Origin: Myotis daubentonii
Lineage: Eukaryota; Chordata; Mammalia; Chiroptera; Vespertilionidae
Length of the DNA: 64,000 nt
Reading direction: 5' to 3'
Assembly: GCF_963259705.1 (NCBI RefSeq)
Contig: NC_081844.1
Coordinates: 33,049,341 to 33,113,340, forward strand
Below are positions 21,865 to 34,154 of the stretch, piece after piece. Position 1 is the first letter of the stretch, and every line of letters begins with the position of its first letter. Under the pieces are notes generated by a model, which was not told the DNA's origin, did not search any database, and saw only the letters and a list, made by a program, of their open reading frames with translations. The position numbers and the translations under genes were made by a program.

Positions 21865-24800
21865 GTGAGTCCGGCCCGCCAGGGCAGCCTCTCGGGCCCC
21901 CTCCCCCGCCGGGACCCCGAAACTGCGTGGCGCGTCGGGGGCGGGGTGGGGGGCGCGCCCGGGTTGCCGCCGCGCCTGCCGGGAGGGCGGGGCCTCGGTG
22001 GGTGGGGCGCGCGCAGGGGGCGTGGCGGCCACGCGGTCGGGTGGCGCGCGGATGGCGGGCGCGGCGGCAGCGGCAGGGGCTCTCTGGGAGCGCGGCGCCG
22101 CGCAGTCGTGGAGTGGGATCGGGGCTCCCAGGCAGCCCCCTCTTCCAGGGGCTGCTTTCTTTTTATTTTCTGTGGCGTTTGGGTCTGGGTGGTGTGCACT
22201 GTGGCTGGAGCACCCAGCTCTGAGTTCTCGTTCTTCCCCTTCCCCTGCCTCAGTTTCCTTAAATGTAGAGAGGGAGGAGGAGTCGCGTCGCGGTCTGCGC
22301 GGTAGCGTTGTGGATTCTCCTCCGAGGAAGGCGCCGCTCCTGGCACGGGGCCAGGATGGGGGGGGGGCGGCGGCGGTGTTTTAATTAGGCGGAGAGAGGG
22401 GTTGAGAGTGAGGGTTGGGACCTTAGTCTGGGGAGGAGAGAGATAGGAGAGGAGGACTCCCTGGAGGAATCAGGTCCTCATCGTGTTTCTAGCGTGTTGT
22501 TGCCCCCACTTGCTGCAGAACCCGGAAGGTGCACAGGGTTGTGCAGTAGGTTCCTGGGACACTATCACACCTCTCAGCCCATGGGTGGTGGGGCAACTAG
22601 GGGAGCCTGGAGGCCAGGGGCGCTGGCCACCCTTTTATTTTGTCACCCTCTCCCCTTATCCTGCCGTGGTCCCCTCTCCTCCCCATAGATTTCCACCCTC
22701 CACCATGAGAATGCCCACCAAGCTGTGAGTTTGGGCTGGGGATCAGGGGTGGCGGGCCTTGGCTCAGTGGACAGGTTCCCATTGTTGCAACACGTGGACA
22801 GGGTGCAGGAAAGCAGGTTCGCAGTCGTGTGGCAGACACGCACAGCAGGCAGCCCCAGGCCAGTGGCCAGCTCTCAAATGCCACATGCGTGCTGGCAGCC
22901 CCCCTCCCCATTCCCCACTCTTCCCACCGCTCCTTCAGGTCCTGTCCCTTGTTCTCAGGGGATGGAGGCTCTGCCCACCTGTGAGCACAGCCAGGACAGG
23001 ACTTGGGTGGGGTCTACATTCTCTTAAAAGGAGCGACCATCTTTCTCTGTGTAGTCGCTGGATATTATTTGCTTTTAAAGACAGTGGTATCCTCATGTTT
23101 GTGGGAGGGGCATTTAGGGGGTCTGTGAAGATGGGGAAGTGCCTCTCTGGGCAGTGGGTTGGTACCTAAGAGTTCAGTGGCTCAACAGCGTGCGGTGGGG
23201 GCGGGAGATGTGACAGAGGGGACAGAGGGACCCCATCTCTCACTTATCACTGTGCCCTTCCACCTGTCCCACCTCTGGCCTGAGGTATTTGTTCTCTGAG
23301 AACCTTTTGGGGACCCCCAGTGCCCTGACGTGGTTTGATTTTGCCCCCTGGATTCTGTCAGACTTTCCGGATGGAGGGAAGCGGGTGGCTGGGCTCCCAA
23401 GGGACACTCCTCCAGGGTGTCTCTGGACCCTTTAGAGCTTCTGTAGGTCCCCAGGCAATGGTGACCACCTCCCTGAGTCCAGGGGGGAGGAGGGACTCCT
23501 TGCTGGGGCCAGTACTTCAGTATTGCCATCCTTGTTTTTAATGAGAAACTGAGGCCAAAGAGGCTGAGTTGGGGTGTTGCAAGGGTGAGTGCAGGTGGTG
23601 GGGAGGACAGAGTGCCCTCCGTGCTGGGTCCTGCGCCCTGTGGGAGCTGTGGTTCTGGATGCCCTGTCTTGAAGCTGTATTTATAACAGCAGTGCAAGGA
23701 CCTAGTGGGGCGCAGCTCCTGGACCCGTTTGGCAGGTACCCCTTGGTTCCATTTCGCAAGGATTTTGGGCACTCGTGTGCTTAATGATTGCACGTTCAGT
23801 GTCTCCTTGACTCCGAGGACCACCAAGCCCTGCTGGAGTCTGTGTGAAGGCCTTTTGGTTTTTCTGGCCCCCAGTGGCCCGGGCAGCTGTTAAGCCTGCT
23901 TGGGGGGTGGGGAATCCATGCTCATCCTGGGTGTCCCGAGGCTAGGAACAGGGAATAATTAGAGCTAGCTGTCTGCTGGGCCCTCCCAAGGGCCCTGGGG
24001 AGAGAGTCCTGCCCCTGCCCAGCTAGCTAGACTGAGGTCTGTTCTCTCTGTAAAGGCAATGCCAATCCTGATCTAGCCTTACAGTACAGATGAGCAGACG
24101 GGCACTGGGGTGAGTGTGGTGCCCCCATCATCCCTGTTTCATTTGGTGCATGGGGGCGGTGAAGAGGCCAGGAGGGGCGCTGGGATCTTTTCACAGGGCT
24201 ACCCAACTGCACAGGGAGCGGAGAGGGCTGTCCTGTGGTCCCCTGTGCCCTGCCTGCAGCCCCTGGCCCAGCACAGAGCTCGTCTGCGTGGGGCGGGCAA
24301 GGACTTTGGAAGCTGCGGGAAATGTTGACTGCGGTTGCTGTGGATACAAGAGTGAGAGCAGGGAGATGGGGCGGGGGCGGGAGGAGAGGCTGGCTGTCTA
24401 TGCTCTCCCAGCCTCCCTCATCTCCGAGGGCTCCCCTGCCTGCGCCCCCAGTGCCCAGCAGGCAGGCAGCCATGTGTGCCTCGAGGGGGCTTAGTTCATC
24501 TGAGCCTCCACCCGCCGGTGCCAGGAGCTCTCCCCAGTTATGACAGTCGTAGATGTTCCCAGACATTGCCCCGTGTCCCATGGGGGTGGGGGGGCGGTTC
24601 AGACCCCCTTGCTTGACTCTAAAACCCTGTCTACCTTAGTCTGAGAAATGGTAGCTGAGCACCTACTCTGAGCAAGGTTCTGGGGAGCGCAGTCCTGTCC
24701 CCAGGGACCTGGAACCGTGGGGGTTGATGGAGGAAAAGGCTTCCCTGGAAGAAGAGGCTTCTCGGTAGGAACCTGAAGCCCTGGGATCAGGTGGGGCAGG

Positions 24801-27800
24801 GAGGGGTGTGTCCCAGGAGAGGAGACAGCACCCGGATTGCAGGAGTGGGGGAAGGGGCACGCGGGAGTGGATTTTGAGGAGGTGGTGGTGTGAGGTATGG
24901 AGGGGGGAGAGCAGCCTAAGGGCTTCATTTAATCCGAAGGGCGGGGTGGGGGACAGCGGGGGCAGCTGGGCTTTGCAGAGGAAAATCCGTTTATGGAGAA
25001 GGGATTAGGGGTTGAGGAGCGGGGCCACTATATGGAGGTGGGGGGGGCTGATTTATGAATTGGGTAGGAGGGGGAAGCCTCAGGATGTGGGGGACAGGGG
25101 CTAGGGTGACACCCATTTTTCCGATCCAGCAGCCCAAAGCGGCGGGGTGGTGGTGATAATTATAGTTTACCGAAGAGGCCCCCAGGAGGAGAGGCAGATG
25201 GGGAAACTGAGGCCTGGAGGGGGTAGTAGCCATGCCCCCCAGGCAGAGCTGGAGCTCTCTTAAGGCCAGGCGGGGCTCAGGAGACTGGTGGCTTATCTGG
25301 GGTCAGGCAGGGGGACACTGCTGGGCCTGAGCAGGGCATGGTTGCCCAGGAGCTGCCCTCCCCGCCTAGTCCCCTTCTCCACTAGGCAGGGGTGCAGAGA
25401 GCAGCTAGCACTGGCTTCAGGTGCCTGTGCCCCAGCTGGGGGGTGGGGGAGGGCCCCCCAACATTGCAGGGGGTGATAACCACCCACCACCCAGGCTCCC
25501 TGATAAAGGTGGCCCAGATGGCCAGGCATTGGGCAAATGATATGGGAGTGAGGAGCTGGCCTCCCAGGAGGGAGGGGGGCTGGGTGGGTCGCCTCGCCCA
25601 TTGATGCTTCCGGAACATCAGGTCTCTGACACACACACTGGGGGAGGGTGACTGTGGGAGCTGTGCCTCCGTACCTCCGGCACCAAGAGCCCCCCTTTAT
25701 GCCAAAGGTGTCAGTCTGGTTAGGGAGCGAGCTGGGGCAGCCTGGGTCCTCCAGGAGGGAGGAGAGGGACAAGGGAGGGACTGCAAATGACCATTTTTAT
25801 ATTATTTTATTTGTATTTATTTATTTTTTTATGACCATCATTTTAAATAAGTGGGAGTAGTCATAGCTTCAAACTGGGGTGGTGGGTAAACGAGATGATG
25901 GGAAAACATGTTAGCTGGGGCCCAACTCGAGCCGGAAGTCTGAGCTTGAGTTTCTGGGTCTGTAGACTCTTTCCAGAGATGTATTGGGCATACCAGGATG
26001 GGGGTGGGGAGCAGTATCACACCCAGGAGATGCTGAGAACAAAGATTTAAAAGCCAGGAAAGGGGGCGGGGGTGGGGTGGGCTAGGGCACCTGCAGGGGA
26101 AGGAGAGAGCATTCTGAGGAGTGACTTGATCCTTCGTGTTGGTTCCTGGCTGTCCCTAGTTCACCGCGGCCCAGCCGGTCACAGGGTTAAGTCCACCATG
26201 GCCTTACCCACGGCATGGCATGCTCCCTAGCACCCGTCCAAGCCAGGGTGCCCGGGGCAGCCAGCTGGCCATATCTGGGGCCCTCACTGGCCCTGAGTCT
26301 CTAAATGTTCCCCCTTTCCCGGACTGTGAGAGGGTGGCAGGGCCTGGCATCTTTGCAGGCATTTGCCCAACATTGTGGGAGCGGGACCACGTGAGCAGCG
26401 AGGGCTGGGGCTGTGGATGTCCCCACGCCAGCTAGCTGTGTGCGGCAGCTGTGCTCTGAGCGGCTTCAGCTGCGTTCGACCTGCCCTGGCTGGCACTGTC
26501 GCCACCCCTGCAACCTGCTCTTTGAAGGTGGAACTGCTGGGCGGAGGGATGAAGGTGGGGACCAGCCCCAGTGCCCCAAATGGGGAAGTGAGCCTACTGC
26601 GGGCTACAAAAGCAACGGGATGACTCCTCCCTCTGCTCTCCCGCCTGTGTCCTGCAAGATGGCTACACGACTGCGTGTCCCTCAGAGGGGCATCCAGGTC
26701 TAGTCCACAGCCAGCAGCCCTACCCCTGTCCTGATTCCCCTTTCCCAGATCCATCCTCTGAGTGGTCGCCACCACTGCGGTGAGGTTGGGATCCTTTTCC
26801 AGACTCTCTTGAGCCCCCTGATTCTGTAGAGGACGTCCCTGCTGCGACTCCTCCCCCGGCTGCTGCTGGCCCTGCCTGTGGATTGTTTGGGGAGGCCTGG
26901 GGTGTGGAGGGGACAGCCCCAGGGATTTTCAGCTGCCTGCGGTCTTGGGGACAGTGCTCTCCCCTCAGCACCTCCCCGGGGAAGGTGGCACTAGTGCCCT
27001 TTCCCAGACACCTGGGCTCACATCCTCCTAGGGCAGTGATGGCGAACCTTTTGAGCTCGGCGTGGCAGCATTTTGAAAAACCCTAACTTAACTCTGGTGC
27101 CGTGTCACATATAGAAATTTTTTGATATTTGCAACCATAGTAAAACAAAGACTCATATTTTTGATATTTATTTTATATATTTAAATGCCATTTAACAAAG
27201 AAAAATCAACCCAAAAAATGAGTTTGCGTGTCACCTCTGACACGCGTGTCATAGGTTCGCCACCACTGTCCTAGGGGCTGCCCTCCTCTAGCTGTGAGCA
27301 AGACTGACAGGTGCCCCACAAGAAACCTCCTGGAGGGCCTGTTAGGCTTCTGACCCCCTCTTCTGTCATGCTGGGGGTGTCCATGTGTGGCCTGGAGGAA
27401 GGGATGGGGGAGGGAAGGCTTTAGTACAGCTCTTTCCTGGGCCAGGGTGATGGCTGAGTCCCTGTGGAGTCCACTGGTGTCCCCCACCACAGCCCTTTCC
27501 CCCAGGGCAGGCCTTGAAAGCTTCATGTCTCCAGCTCACCCTGAGAATGCCAGTCCTGCTCTCCCCAGGGTTGCAGGTCTGTCCTGTGGTCCCTCCTGCT
27601 GTCTCCTGCTCATCTCTGTCTGTATCCCTCACCATGGGGTCCTGCTTTGGGAGTCTTATCTGACCCCTGGCGAGGACCCTCTTCTGTCTGTCTCCCCCCC
27701 ACCTGCCCTCCACTGGTGGACGTGTTCCCAGAAAAAGGGTCAGCCCTAGTCACCGAAGTGTTCCAGAGTAAGCCTTTTAGTGTGTAAGTCAGGAGGTAAC

Positions 27801-29194
27801 ACCCTGACCAGGCTGTGTCCCTACCCCCCCCCCCCCCATATCACATTCTATGTACACACGCCCACACACACTTCTGGGGATCAGGCGGAGCAATGCCCAG
27901 GGGCACCTCAGGGTCCCAGATGCCTGGCCCTTTGGCCTTGGGTATGGTGGAGGTCCAGGCTGGCCCTTGCCCTCCTCCCCCGCCTTCAGCTGTGGAGAAG
28001 TTGGCAGTTGAGACTTTGAGACTCTGGGGTGGGGTACAGCATGGTTGTGGGGCAGCAGAGACCCCAGACGGGGTTGGGGGGGTGGGGCTTGGGTGGGGGG
28101 TGGGCAGGATGGGCGAAGTCTGCTTGGGCAGTGGGTGTGGTCTTCAGAGGAAGTTGCAGGGTGAGGACCCGCCCATGCCCCTGCCACCCGCCCCTTCCTG
28201 GAGGCGCTGCCATGGGGCTGCCAGTGGGGCCGCTGTACCTGAAGATGCAGGGATGCAGGTGACCCGGGACGGCCCGTCACATGTCCGTCCACACATAGAG
28301 GGGCCACGAAGGCCAGCCAAGAGGTTGGGCACTAGAAACTGCCCAGATGATGTTACCCACTTTGCACCCTGGGTGGTCATTTCCAAAAGGAGGGAATTTA
28401 ACTGTGGTCACTCACACCTTGAATCCCCTAGAGGAGGAGTGGAGAGGGGGAGTGTGAGGGTGGGGATGGGGAGACCAGTTTGCATGAAGAGAAGCCCCTC
28501 CAGAAACCCAGCATGCATCTGAGCCTGCGCTTGTGTGGCAAACACACAGAGACCCTCGCCCCACGGTGGTGCTGGTGGGGTGGTGCGGGAGGCCGGCAGA
28601 AGCCCGTCTCTGTAGGCTTTGCTTTTAACCGATGGAGCGTGCGCATAGCCCTGTAACGACTACAAGTTCCCGGGAAATCAAGGACGAGGATATTCGTTAG
28701 GGGTTTGTGAACTGAGGGGGGGTCATTTACACGGTTTAAATTCACACCCAGAATTCAGCCTCTAGAACTAGGGGGTGGGGAAGAGACAGATGACCGGGAT
28801 GCTTTGGGAACTGATGGGACGTCCCCTCTCTTTGTCCCCCCAGCCTCAACCCACTGACAACTGTCTCTCTACCCTCTGCCTTCTCCACCCAGGTGAGCGC
28901 CCCTTTGCCTGCGACTGGCCGGGCTGTGACAAGAAGTTTGCGCGCTCCGACGAGCTGGCCCGCCACCACCGGACGCACACAGGGGAGAAGCGCTTCCCCT
29001 GCCCGCTCTGCTCCAAACGCTTCACCCGCAGCGACCACCTTACCAAGCACGCACGCCGCCACCCTGGCTTCCGCCCAGAACTGCTCCGACGCCCAGGCGC
29101 CCGCAGTACCTCACCCAGCGACTCCCTGCCCTGCAGCCTGGCTGGCAGCCCCGCACCCAGCCCAGCACCCAGCCCAGCCCCTGCCGGCCTGTAG
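21408..29194 (+). CDS. KLF16: KLF16, Krueppel-like zinc-finger transcription factor
   Basis: The CDS joins 21408-21864 and 28893-29194: 759 nt, 252 residues, the human length. KLF16 (BTEB4) is a nuclear factor that binds GC/GT boxes and competes with Sp1 (family knowledge). The N terminus [20 protein letters not shown] is the signature of the KLF9/13/14/16 subgroup, which recruits Sin3A through a short helix; an Ala/Pro/Ser-rich linker follows. Three C2H2 fingers are complete: Cys129/Cys134/His147/His151, Cys159/Cys164/His177/His181 and Cys189/Cys192/His205/His209, joined by TGERPF and TGEKRF linkers. The tail has a repeated [12 protein letters not shown] motif. The single 7-kb intron splits the TGE linker after finger 1, the usual KLF position. 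The first ATG after the GC-rich leader is the recognised start. Confidence 0.98.
21865..28892 (+). other. KLF16: KLF16 intron 1
   Basis: Starts in the CpG island (to about 22.4 kb). The hAT element at 27034 is the only clear mobile element, so repeats are sparse. An AT-rich patch ggtgataattatagtttacc near 25152 and the run at 25790-25850 stand out from the GC-rich background. Confidence 0.7.
27034..27268. mobile_element. Non-autonomous hAT DNA transposon (235 bp) in KLF16 intron
   Basis: Ends are inverted repeats: CAGTGATGGCGAACCT at the left and the reverse complement of CAGTGGTGGCGAACCT at the right (15 of 16). A perfect 8-bp target duplication TCCTAGGG flanks it (27026-27033, 27269-27276). 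The interior is AT-rich and non-coding. An 8-bp duplication with CAGTG ends is diagnostic of hAT. Vesper bats carry several hAT families gained by horizontal transfer; this resembles the OC1 (OposCharlie) type, but the family name is from memory. Confidence 0.92.
28893..29194 (+). CDS. KLF16: KLF16 exon 2 coding part (fingers 2 and 3, C-terminal tail)
   Basis: Acceptor cttctccacccag before 28893. Reads GERPFACDW, finger 2, TGEKRF, finger 3, then a Ser/Pro tail ending PAPAGL and TAG at 29192-29194. A 3' UTR of about 1.9 kb follows. Confidence 0.97.
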
Positions 29195-31100
29195 GGCCCA
29201 TCCAGCCCACCCGGATCTCACCCCACCCAGAGCACCAGCAACATGCCTGTTGTCCAGGCACCCTTCCAGCGTTCCCCTGAGGGCCCTGAGGCCTCTGATC
29301 CCCTCAAGAAAGCAAGGAGGGGGCCTGAGACTAGACTGGGCTCAGCTGGACCTTTTGGATATGCCCCCCCGTGGGTGGCTGGGGCCCGTGTTTGTAAATA
29401 GCCACGACCTATAATTCTTCCCATCTGCTAAACTGGGACCCCAGGTGGGTGGCTGGCAGGTGCTCCTCTCTCCCCTTTGCCACTTCCCTGCTTTGGGGCG
29501 GGGGATATGTGTGTGGAGGGGGTCAGGAAAGGTACCCCCTGCCCAGTGCTTGGAATCAGCCCCAGGCCCCTCTCTAGATTGGGAAGAAGTGAGCAAAGAG
29601 CCATAGAGGATCCAGGGGTGACCGAGGGCCCACCCGCCTGGGGCTCCTCACCCCGTGGAAAGCCATTGGAGATGTTCAGGGAAATGGGGTGCGGCCCAGC
29701 CGTCCCCCACTCGGGTATTCGATCTCAGGTGTTAACAGGTTCTGCCCCACTGCCCACGGGAGGCAGGTGGGCAGGGGGAGGGGGAGGGTAACCATAGGGT
29801 CCAGGTTTTGCTTCTGAGATGGGGGAGGGTGGGAGAGGAGCAGGGTTCTTCCAAAGAGCATTTGCCTCACTTTGGGGGGATGTGGATATGGGGATGGAGT
29901 GAGTGCTGGCTTATTTATTTTCTTGTCTCTGCTGGCTGGGGTGCTGCCTGCCCCCCTGGGTGGGTGTGGTGTGTTAGTGTAAGTGAGAAGCTGGTGCCGC
30001 AGCTACTCCCTGCTCCCAACGTTGGCCTTCCACAGCATCACGTGACAATCATTCCCTCCCTTTTAGGGACCAGACAGCCACTGGGCTAAATGCACCCCTC
30101 CCCACCCTGCAGGTGGAGGTGGGAGCCCTGGCTCCATCCTGCCCCTTGCTGCATGTCCCCCCGGGCTGCCAGGCCTGGACCAGTGGTTGAGTTGCCGCCC
30201 ACAAGGATAGGAGGCAGGAGGACTGGCCCAGAACCCCCTGGGAAGAGCTGGGTTTGTGTGTGTGTGTTTGGACCGGGTAGAATATTTTTTCAGGCACCAA
30301 TCTCTTTTTTGATCAGGGCCACTGTGGGTGGTCTATCGTCCTCAGGAGAAGGAGGTGAGGGGAGTGTCGTTGTGACCTAAACTTAGGGTGGAGAGGGGTG
30401 GATGCCATGTCCTCTGGCAGAGCCGGTGAGATTTCCTTTTGGACCAAGGGACTGAGGATCCAGCCCCCCTGCTCTGGCGTGGGAAGGGACCCAGGCTCCC
30501 TGCCCCCAGACCCTAAAAGGGCTTGTCTGCCCCCCCTCCCATCCCCCATTGGCTGCAGGAGGTTTGTGGCATCTGCATTTGTTCCAGAGCCTTCCTCGTG
30601 GCCCGACTGGGGGCTGGGGGGTTGGATGGCACTGTTGTGGACCTGGACCCTCAGCCTGGCAGGATCCAGGGCTGGGTGCCTCAGGTCCTGTTGGAGCTGG
30701 GCTGGGGAGGGTCTGCCTGCAGGTTCAGCCCAGGGGCAGATCCTTGCAGAGTTGGCCCATCTGCCCGCAGTCCTTCTCTCCCAGAGGGGAATGCCCTTGT
30801 CCTTGAGGGCAGAGGGGTGTGTGTCCCATTCACCTTTGTGTCTGTGTGGATGTCCCCTAGATGTCCCAGGCCTGGCCGTGCCTGTCCACAGTGGGCTTCG
30901 GGGCCCAGGAAGCTGAGAGCTCTCATGTCTGGCCCTGTTCAGGGGCCTGAAGAGACCCAGGCCCCCCTCCTCCAATGGGCCAGAGGTAGCTGTGGCCTTT
31001 CACGGGGGGATGGGGGGTAGGGGGTCGCATCCCTAGGGACTCGTGCTTTCTCTGGTGGCACCCCTCTCCCTTGCCCTGCCTGCCCTTATCCTTGTATTTA

Positions 31101-31106
31101 ATTAAA
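31101..31106 (+). terminator. KLF16: KLF16 poly(A) signal ATTAAA
   Basis: ATTAAATAAG lies 1.9 kb after the stop and is followed by a T-run and GT-rich sequence (ccagtgtggtttttccc), the expected downstream element. Human KLF16 also has a long 3' UTR. Confidence 0.75.
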
Positions 31107-31129
31107 TAAGCCCTTTTTTAAACCCAGCT

Positions 31130-32040
31130 CAGAGCCAGTGTGGTTTTTCCCACTGCTGGTCCCCAGCAGGTGGGCTCTGCCCCACTCACCAATGTGGCCT
31201 CAAGGTCACCAACCTTTTGAGGAAACAAAGGGCTAGTGAATTCCGAGACTTAGTGGAGGGGTCTTGGCAAGTCCACAGTGGCTGGGACACAAAATAATAC
31301 CCCGCAGCCTTAGACTCCCGGGAAGGGAGGAGGCTGCCCGCAGCAGGACATGCTTGCCGCCTAGTGTCACCCACGCCTCATGCAGCTGCCACCATCGCCC
31401 ACCTTCCCGCCCTGTTACCCGGCTACCAAGGCGCAGTGACAGCGCAGGGGCGGGCTGGGGGAGTCCCGCTCTCAGGGCTCCCGTGTGCCAACAGGCTCCT
31501 GTGCTGTATGCTCCCCATTGGGAGGAAGGCGGGGAGTGGGGGGCATAGGAGGGAGATTAGCATCCCCTGGAGCATTGAGAAGCTGGTGTGAACTTTACCC
31601 TCCTAGGTAAAAGGCATCCCAGATTCAGGCAGCCTCCAAAGCCCTGAAGTGGGGCTGTGGTTGGAGTGCAGACTCTCGGCGGGGGGTGGGCTCCCACCCA
31701 GCATTCCTCAGGGTCTTGCCCTTGTGGCCGTCAGAGTCACCCCTATTCTGAGCATGGGCTCTCACCTTTATTCAAGGACAGCCTCCCTCTTGCACCCCCT
31801 CGATCTTGTTCCACCCATGTTCTCTTTCTAGCGGATTCTGCACTGAAAGACCTCAGACATTCACTCCCCGGACCCCTGTCCCCCTCTGGCAGGCTTCCTT
31901 GTCGCTTTGAGGCAGTTCCTAGAAAGCAGGGTCCTTGGGCCCAACCCCTCCCTCAGTCTCTCCTGTACACACTCCCACGTGCCCTGGGAACAGCTAGACG
32001 TCCCCTCCTGCCTTCTGGACCCTCCATTGGTCTCCAACCA
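31130..32040. other. KLF16-REXO1 spacer, left part
   Basis: No gene or clear repeat recognised before the L2 fragment. Confidence 0.6.
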
Positions 32041-33060
32041 CTGCCCCCCCGCCCCCCCCCTCAGGCTCCCCTGTGTGCAAACGACACCCCCTGACCCATC
32101 ACTAGCCAGACCTTGCCTTTCACCCCAGACCCGATGTTCCCAGCCCATCCCCAGGCTGCCCTTCTGCATCACCCCTTCAGTTGGCAGCCCTATCTTTCCA
32201 AGGGTGCAGGCCAGAATCCTTGGGATTACCCTTGACCTTGACTCTCACCAACCACATCCAGTCCGTCCGGGAACCTCCCTGAAGCTGTACCTTCAAAACA
32301 TACCCAGAATTTGCCCACTTTGCCCTCTTCCTCTGCCTCCATCCGGCTCCAGCCTCCATCATGGTCCACCTGGAGCAGCTTAGCTCCCCCAGCCCTGGTC
32401 CCTGGCTCCTACCCTCACCCTTACAGTCTGTCCTCTTGGTGTCCACCAGAGGGCGCCCGTGAGCGCTTGAGTCAGATCCTGCCCTTGCCCATCCTGGCAG
32501 TTCTCCCTCAGCAGCCAGCATAAGGCGCCTGTGAACATCTGAGACAGGCCCCACCCCTCCTCTGCCCACAGCTCTCCAGGGTTCTCTCTTTCCTCAGGAT
32601 AAAAGCCCAAGTTCTCCCCGAGGCCCAAAAGGTCCTGCTCCATCCCACCCCCCTTTCCTCTCTGCTCTCACCTCTTCTCTCCCCCTTGCTCACTGTGCTT
32701 CAGCCATACAGGCTTCCTCCAACGTGCCAGGCACAGGCCTTTGCATGTGCTGTGCTCTCCGCTTGGAATGCTCTTCCCCTAGATGTCTGCTTGGCTCCTC
32801 TTTGCCTTCTTCAGAACTGCTCAAATCCCACTTTCCCCATAGGACTATGTGGATCACTTCTTTTCCCAGCCCTACCCTGTTCTACTCCCCCCAGTCCAGC
32901 ACTTTCTGCCTGTATCACGCTATCGCATTTACTTATTTCCTATGTCTGCCTTCCTCCATCAGGGTAGGGGGTCTCTGCTTTGCTCACTGATTTTCTAGCA
33001 CTGTGTCTGGCATGGAGTAGATACTCAGTAAACATTTGGGGAATGAATGGCCAAGGCCCT
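32040..33060 (+). mobile_element. L2 LINE fragment, 3' part, between KLF16 and REXO1
   Basis: Recognised by the L2 3'-end order: caggataaaagcccaagttctc near 32596, tttgcatgtgctgtgctctc near 32740, tagcactgtgtctggcatgg and tactcagtaaacattt near 33000-33035. Ancient and diverged; the left limit is approximate. Confidence 0.75.
32443..32457 (+). promoter_or_regulatory. CTCF-type core CCACCAGAGGGCGCC inside the L2 fragment
   Basis: Matches the CTCF core CCASYAGRKGGCR at every position. It sits in the KLF16-REXO1 spacer, in the same orientation as the site at 33777. Binding is not shown by sequence alone. Confidence 0.5.
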
Positions 33061-33439
33061 TGAGTATGAATGGAGCACTTAAGAGTGTGAGCTCAGGGAT
33101 GACCTTATTTCACCTCACTAGCATTGTCAGGACTACACTCAACACTTCTGTGCTTGGTGGAGAGGTGTGAGAGACCCCTGGGTGAGGAGTCTCAAGCTCA
33201 AATGCCCACAGGGCCAGTCAGCTGAAGTAAGGGGAAAGGTGGGCTGGGGGAGAGGGGACCTGCACAGACCTCCCCACCCTGTTCACAGGGGGCTGCTTGG
33301 CATTTGCCATCTGGTGGGCCCAGGTTAGCCAACGGTTCATAGAGGGTGGGGATTGCAGTTTTTATGTGACATCTCTCCAAGTTCTAAACATGGGCAACAC
33401 GTTTACATCATTTAAAACACTAGTCCTGAAACAAAATGA

Positions 33440-33560
33440 TAATCAAATATACCTACCCCTGTGTTCACAGCAGCACAATTCACAATCGACAAAGGTGGAA
33501 ACAACCTGAATGTCCATCATCGGATTAATGGCTACACAAAATACGGTTCAGCATAGCATC
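33440..33560 (+). mobile_element. Old LINE-1 fragment upstream of REXO1
   Basis: cagcagcacaattcacaatcg ... ctgaatgtccatcatcggatt ... ctacacaaaatacgg is the common LINE-1 ORF2 3'-end phrase, diverged. About 300 bp upstream of the REXO1 island. Confidence 0.65.
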
Positions 33561-33776
33561 TAGAACAGCTGGCATAGAGCAGGTGCTCAGTATTTTGGTG
33601 GACAAATGAATGAATGAAAACAGGACTCCTGTGGGCCTGGGGATTAGACTGCTGACATGAATACAGGTGGAAGAAATTAAGCACTACTGCGAACCAACTG
33701 TATACCAGGGCGGAGGTGAGTGTTAGAGCGTGGAGTAATGAAGCACTGGGGTTGCTAGGTGCAAGACTCATCTTTT

Positions 33777-33790
33777 CCAGCAGAGGGCGC
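33777..33790 (+). promoter_or_regulatory. CTCF-type core CCAGCAGAGGGCGC upstream of REXO1
   Basis: Full match to the CTCF core, about 80 bp before the REXO1 CpG island. It is followed by two octamer-like ACGCAAAT motifs (33808, 33819). Confidence 0.55.
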
Positions 33791-33916
33791 TTTAGAACAT
33801 GCTAATGACGCAAATTAAACGCAAATGAGCCATAGGCGGGCCCTGGGGGAGGGGGGGGCTTTTCTCGTCAGGCGCGCCGTGGACAGCTCAGACGCCGAAG
33901 GGACCTTGGGCTCAAG

Positions 33917-34078
33917 ATGGCGTTACTGCCGCCGCTGAAGACCGGGCTGCGGCGCCGGCGAGGCTCCCGGAGGCCTCAGGCAGAACAGTCTGCATCCTCC
34001 ACCCTATCTCTCACGCCTGCTTGTCTCGGCCCAGGGGCTCACGACCCGCCTCGATCCCGCGAGATCAGGAGTTTCTGA
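33917..34078 (+). other. Upstream ORF 1 in the REXO1 leader (53 codons)
   Basis: ATG 33917 inside the first YY1-type motif (aagATGG, strong context) runs 53 Arg/Pro/Ser-rich codons to TGA 34076-34078. It is out of frame with REXO1 and ends before the second module. It matters only if transcription starts upstream of it. Confidence 0.4.
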
Positions 34079-34154
34079 TCGGGCGCGCTGTGGACAGCCG
34101 CTCCCCCGGAGCTTTACGGCAGCGTCCGGGGGCCTCTGGGGGCCTCTGAGCAAG

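Noticed and set aside
20661..22346. 561-codon open frame on the minus strand across the KLF16 island
   Set aside because: Stop codons are rare in such CpG-rich DNA, so long frames arise by chance. Composition is Arg/Pro/Gly-rich with no domain, and it is antisense to verified KLF16 exon 1.
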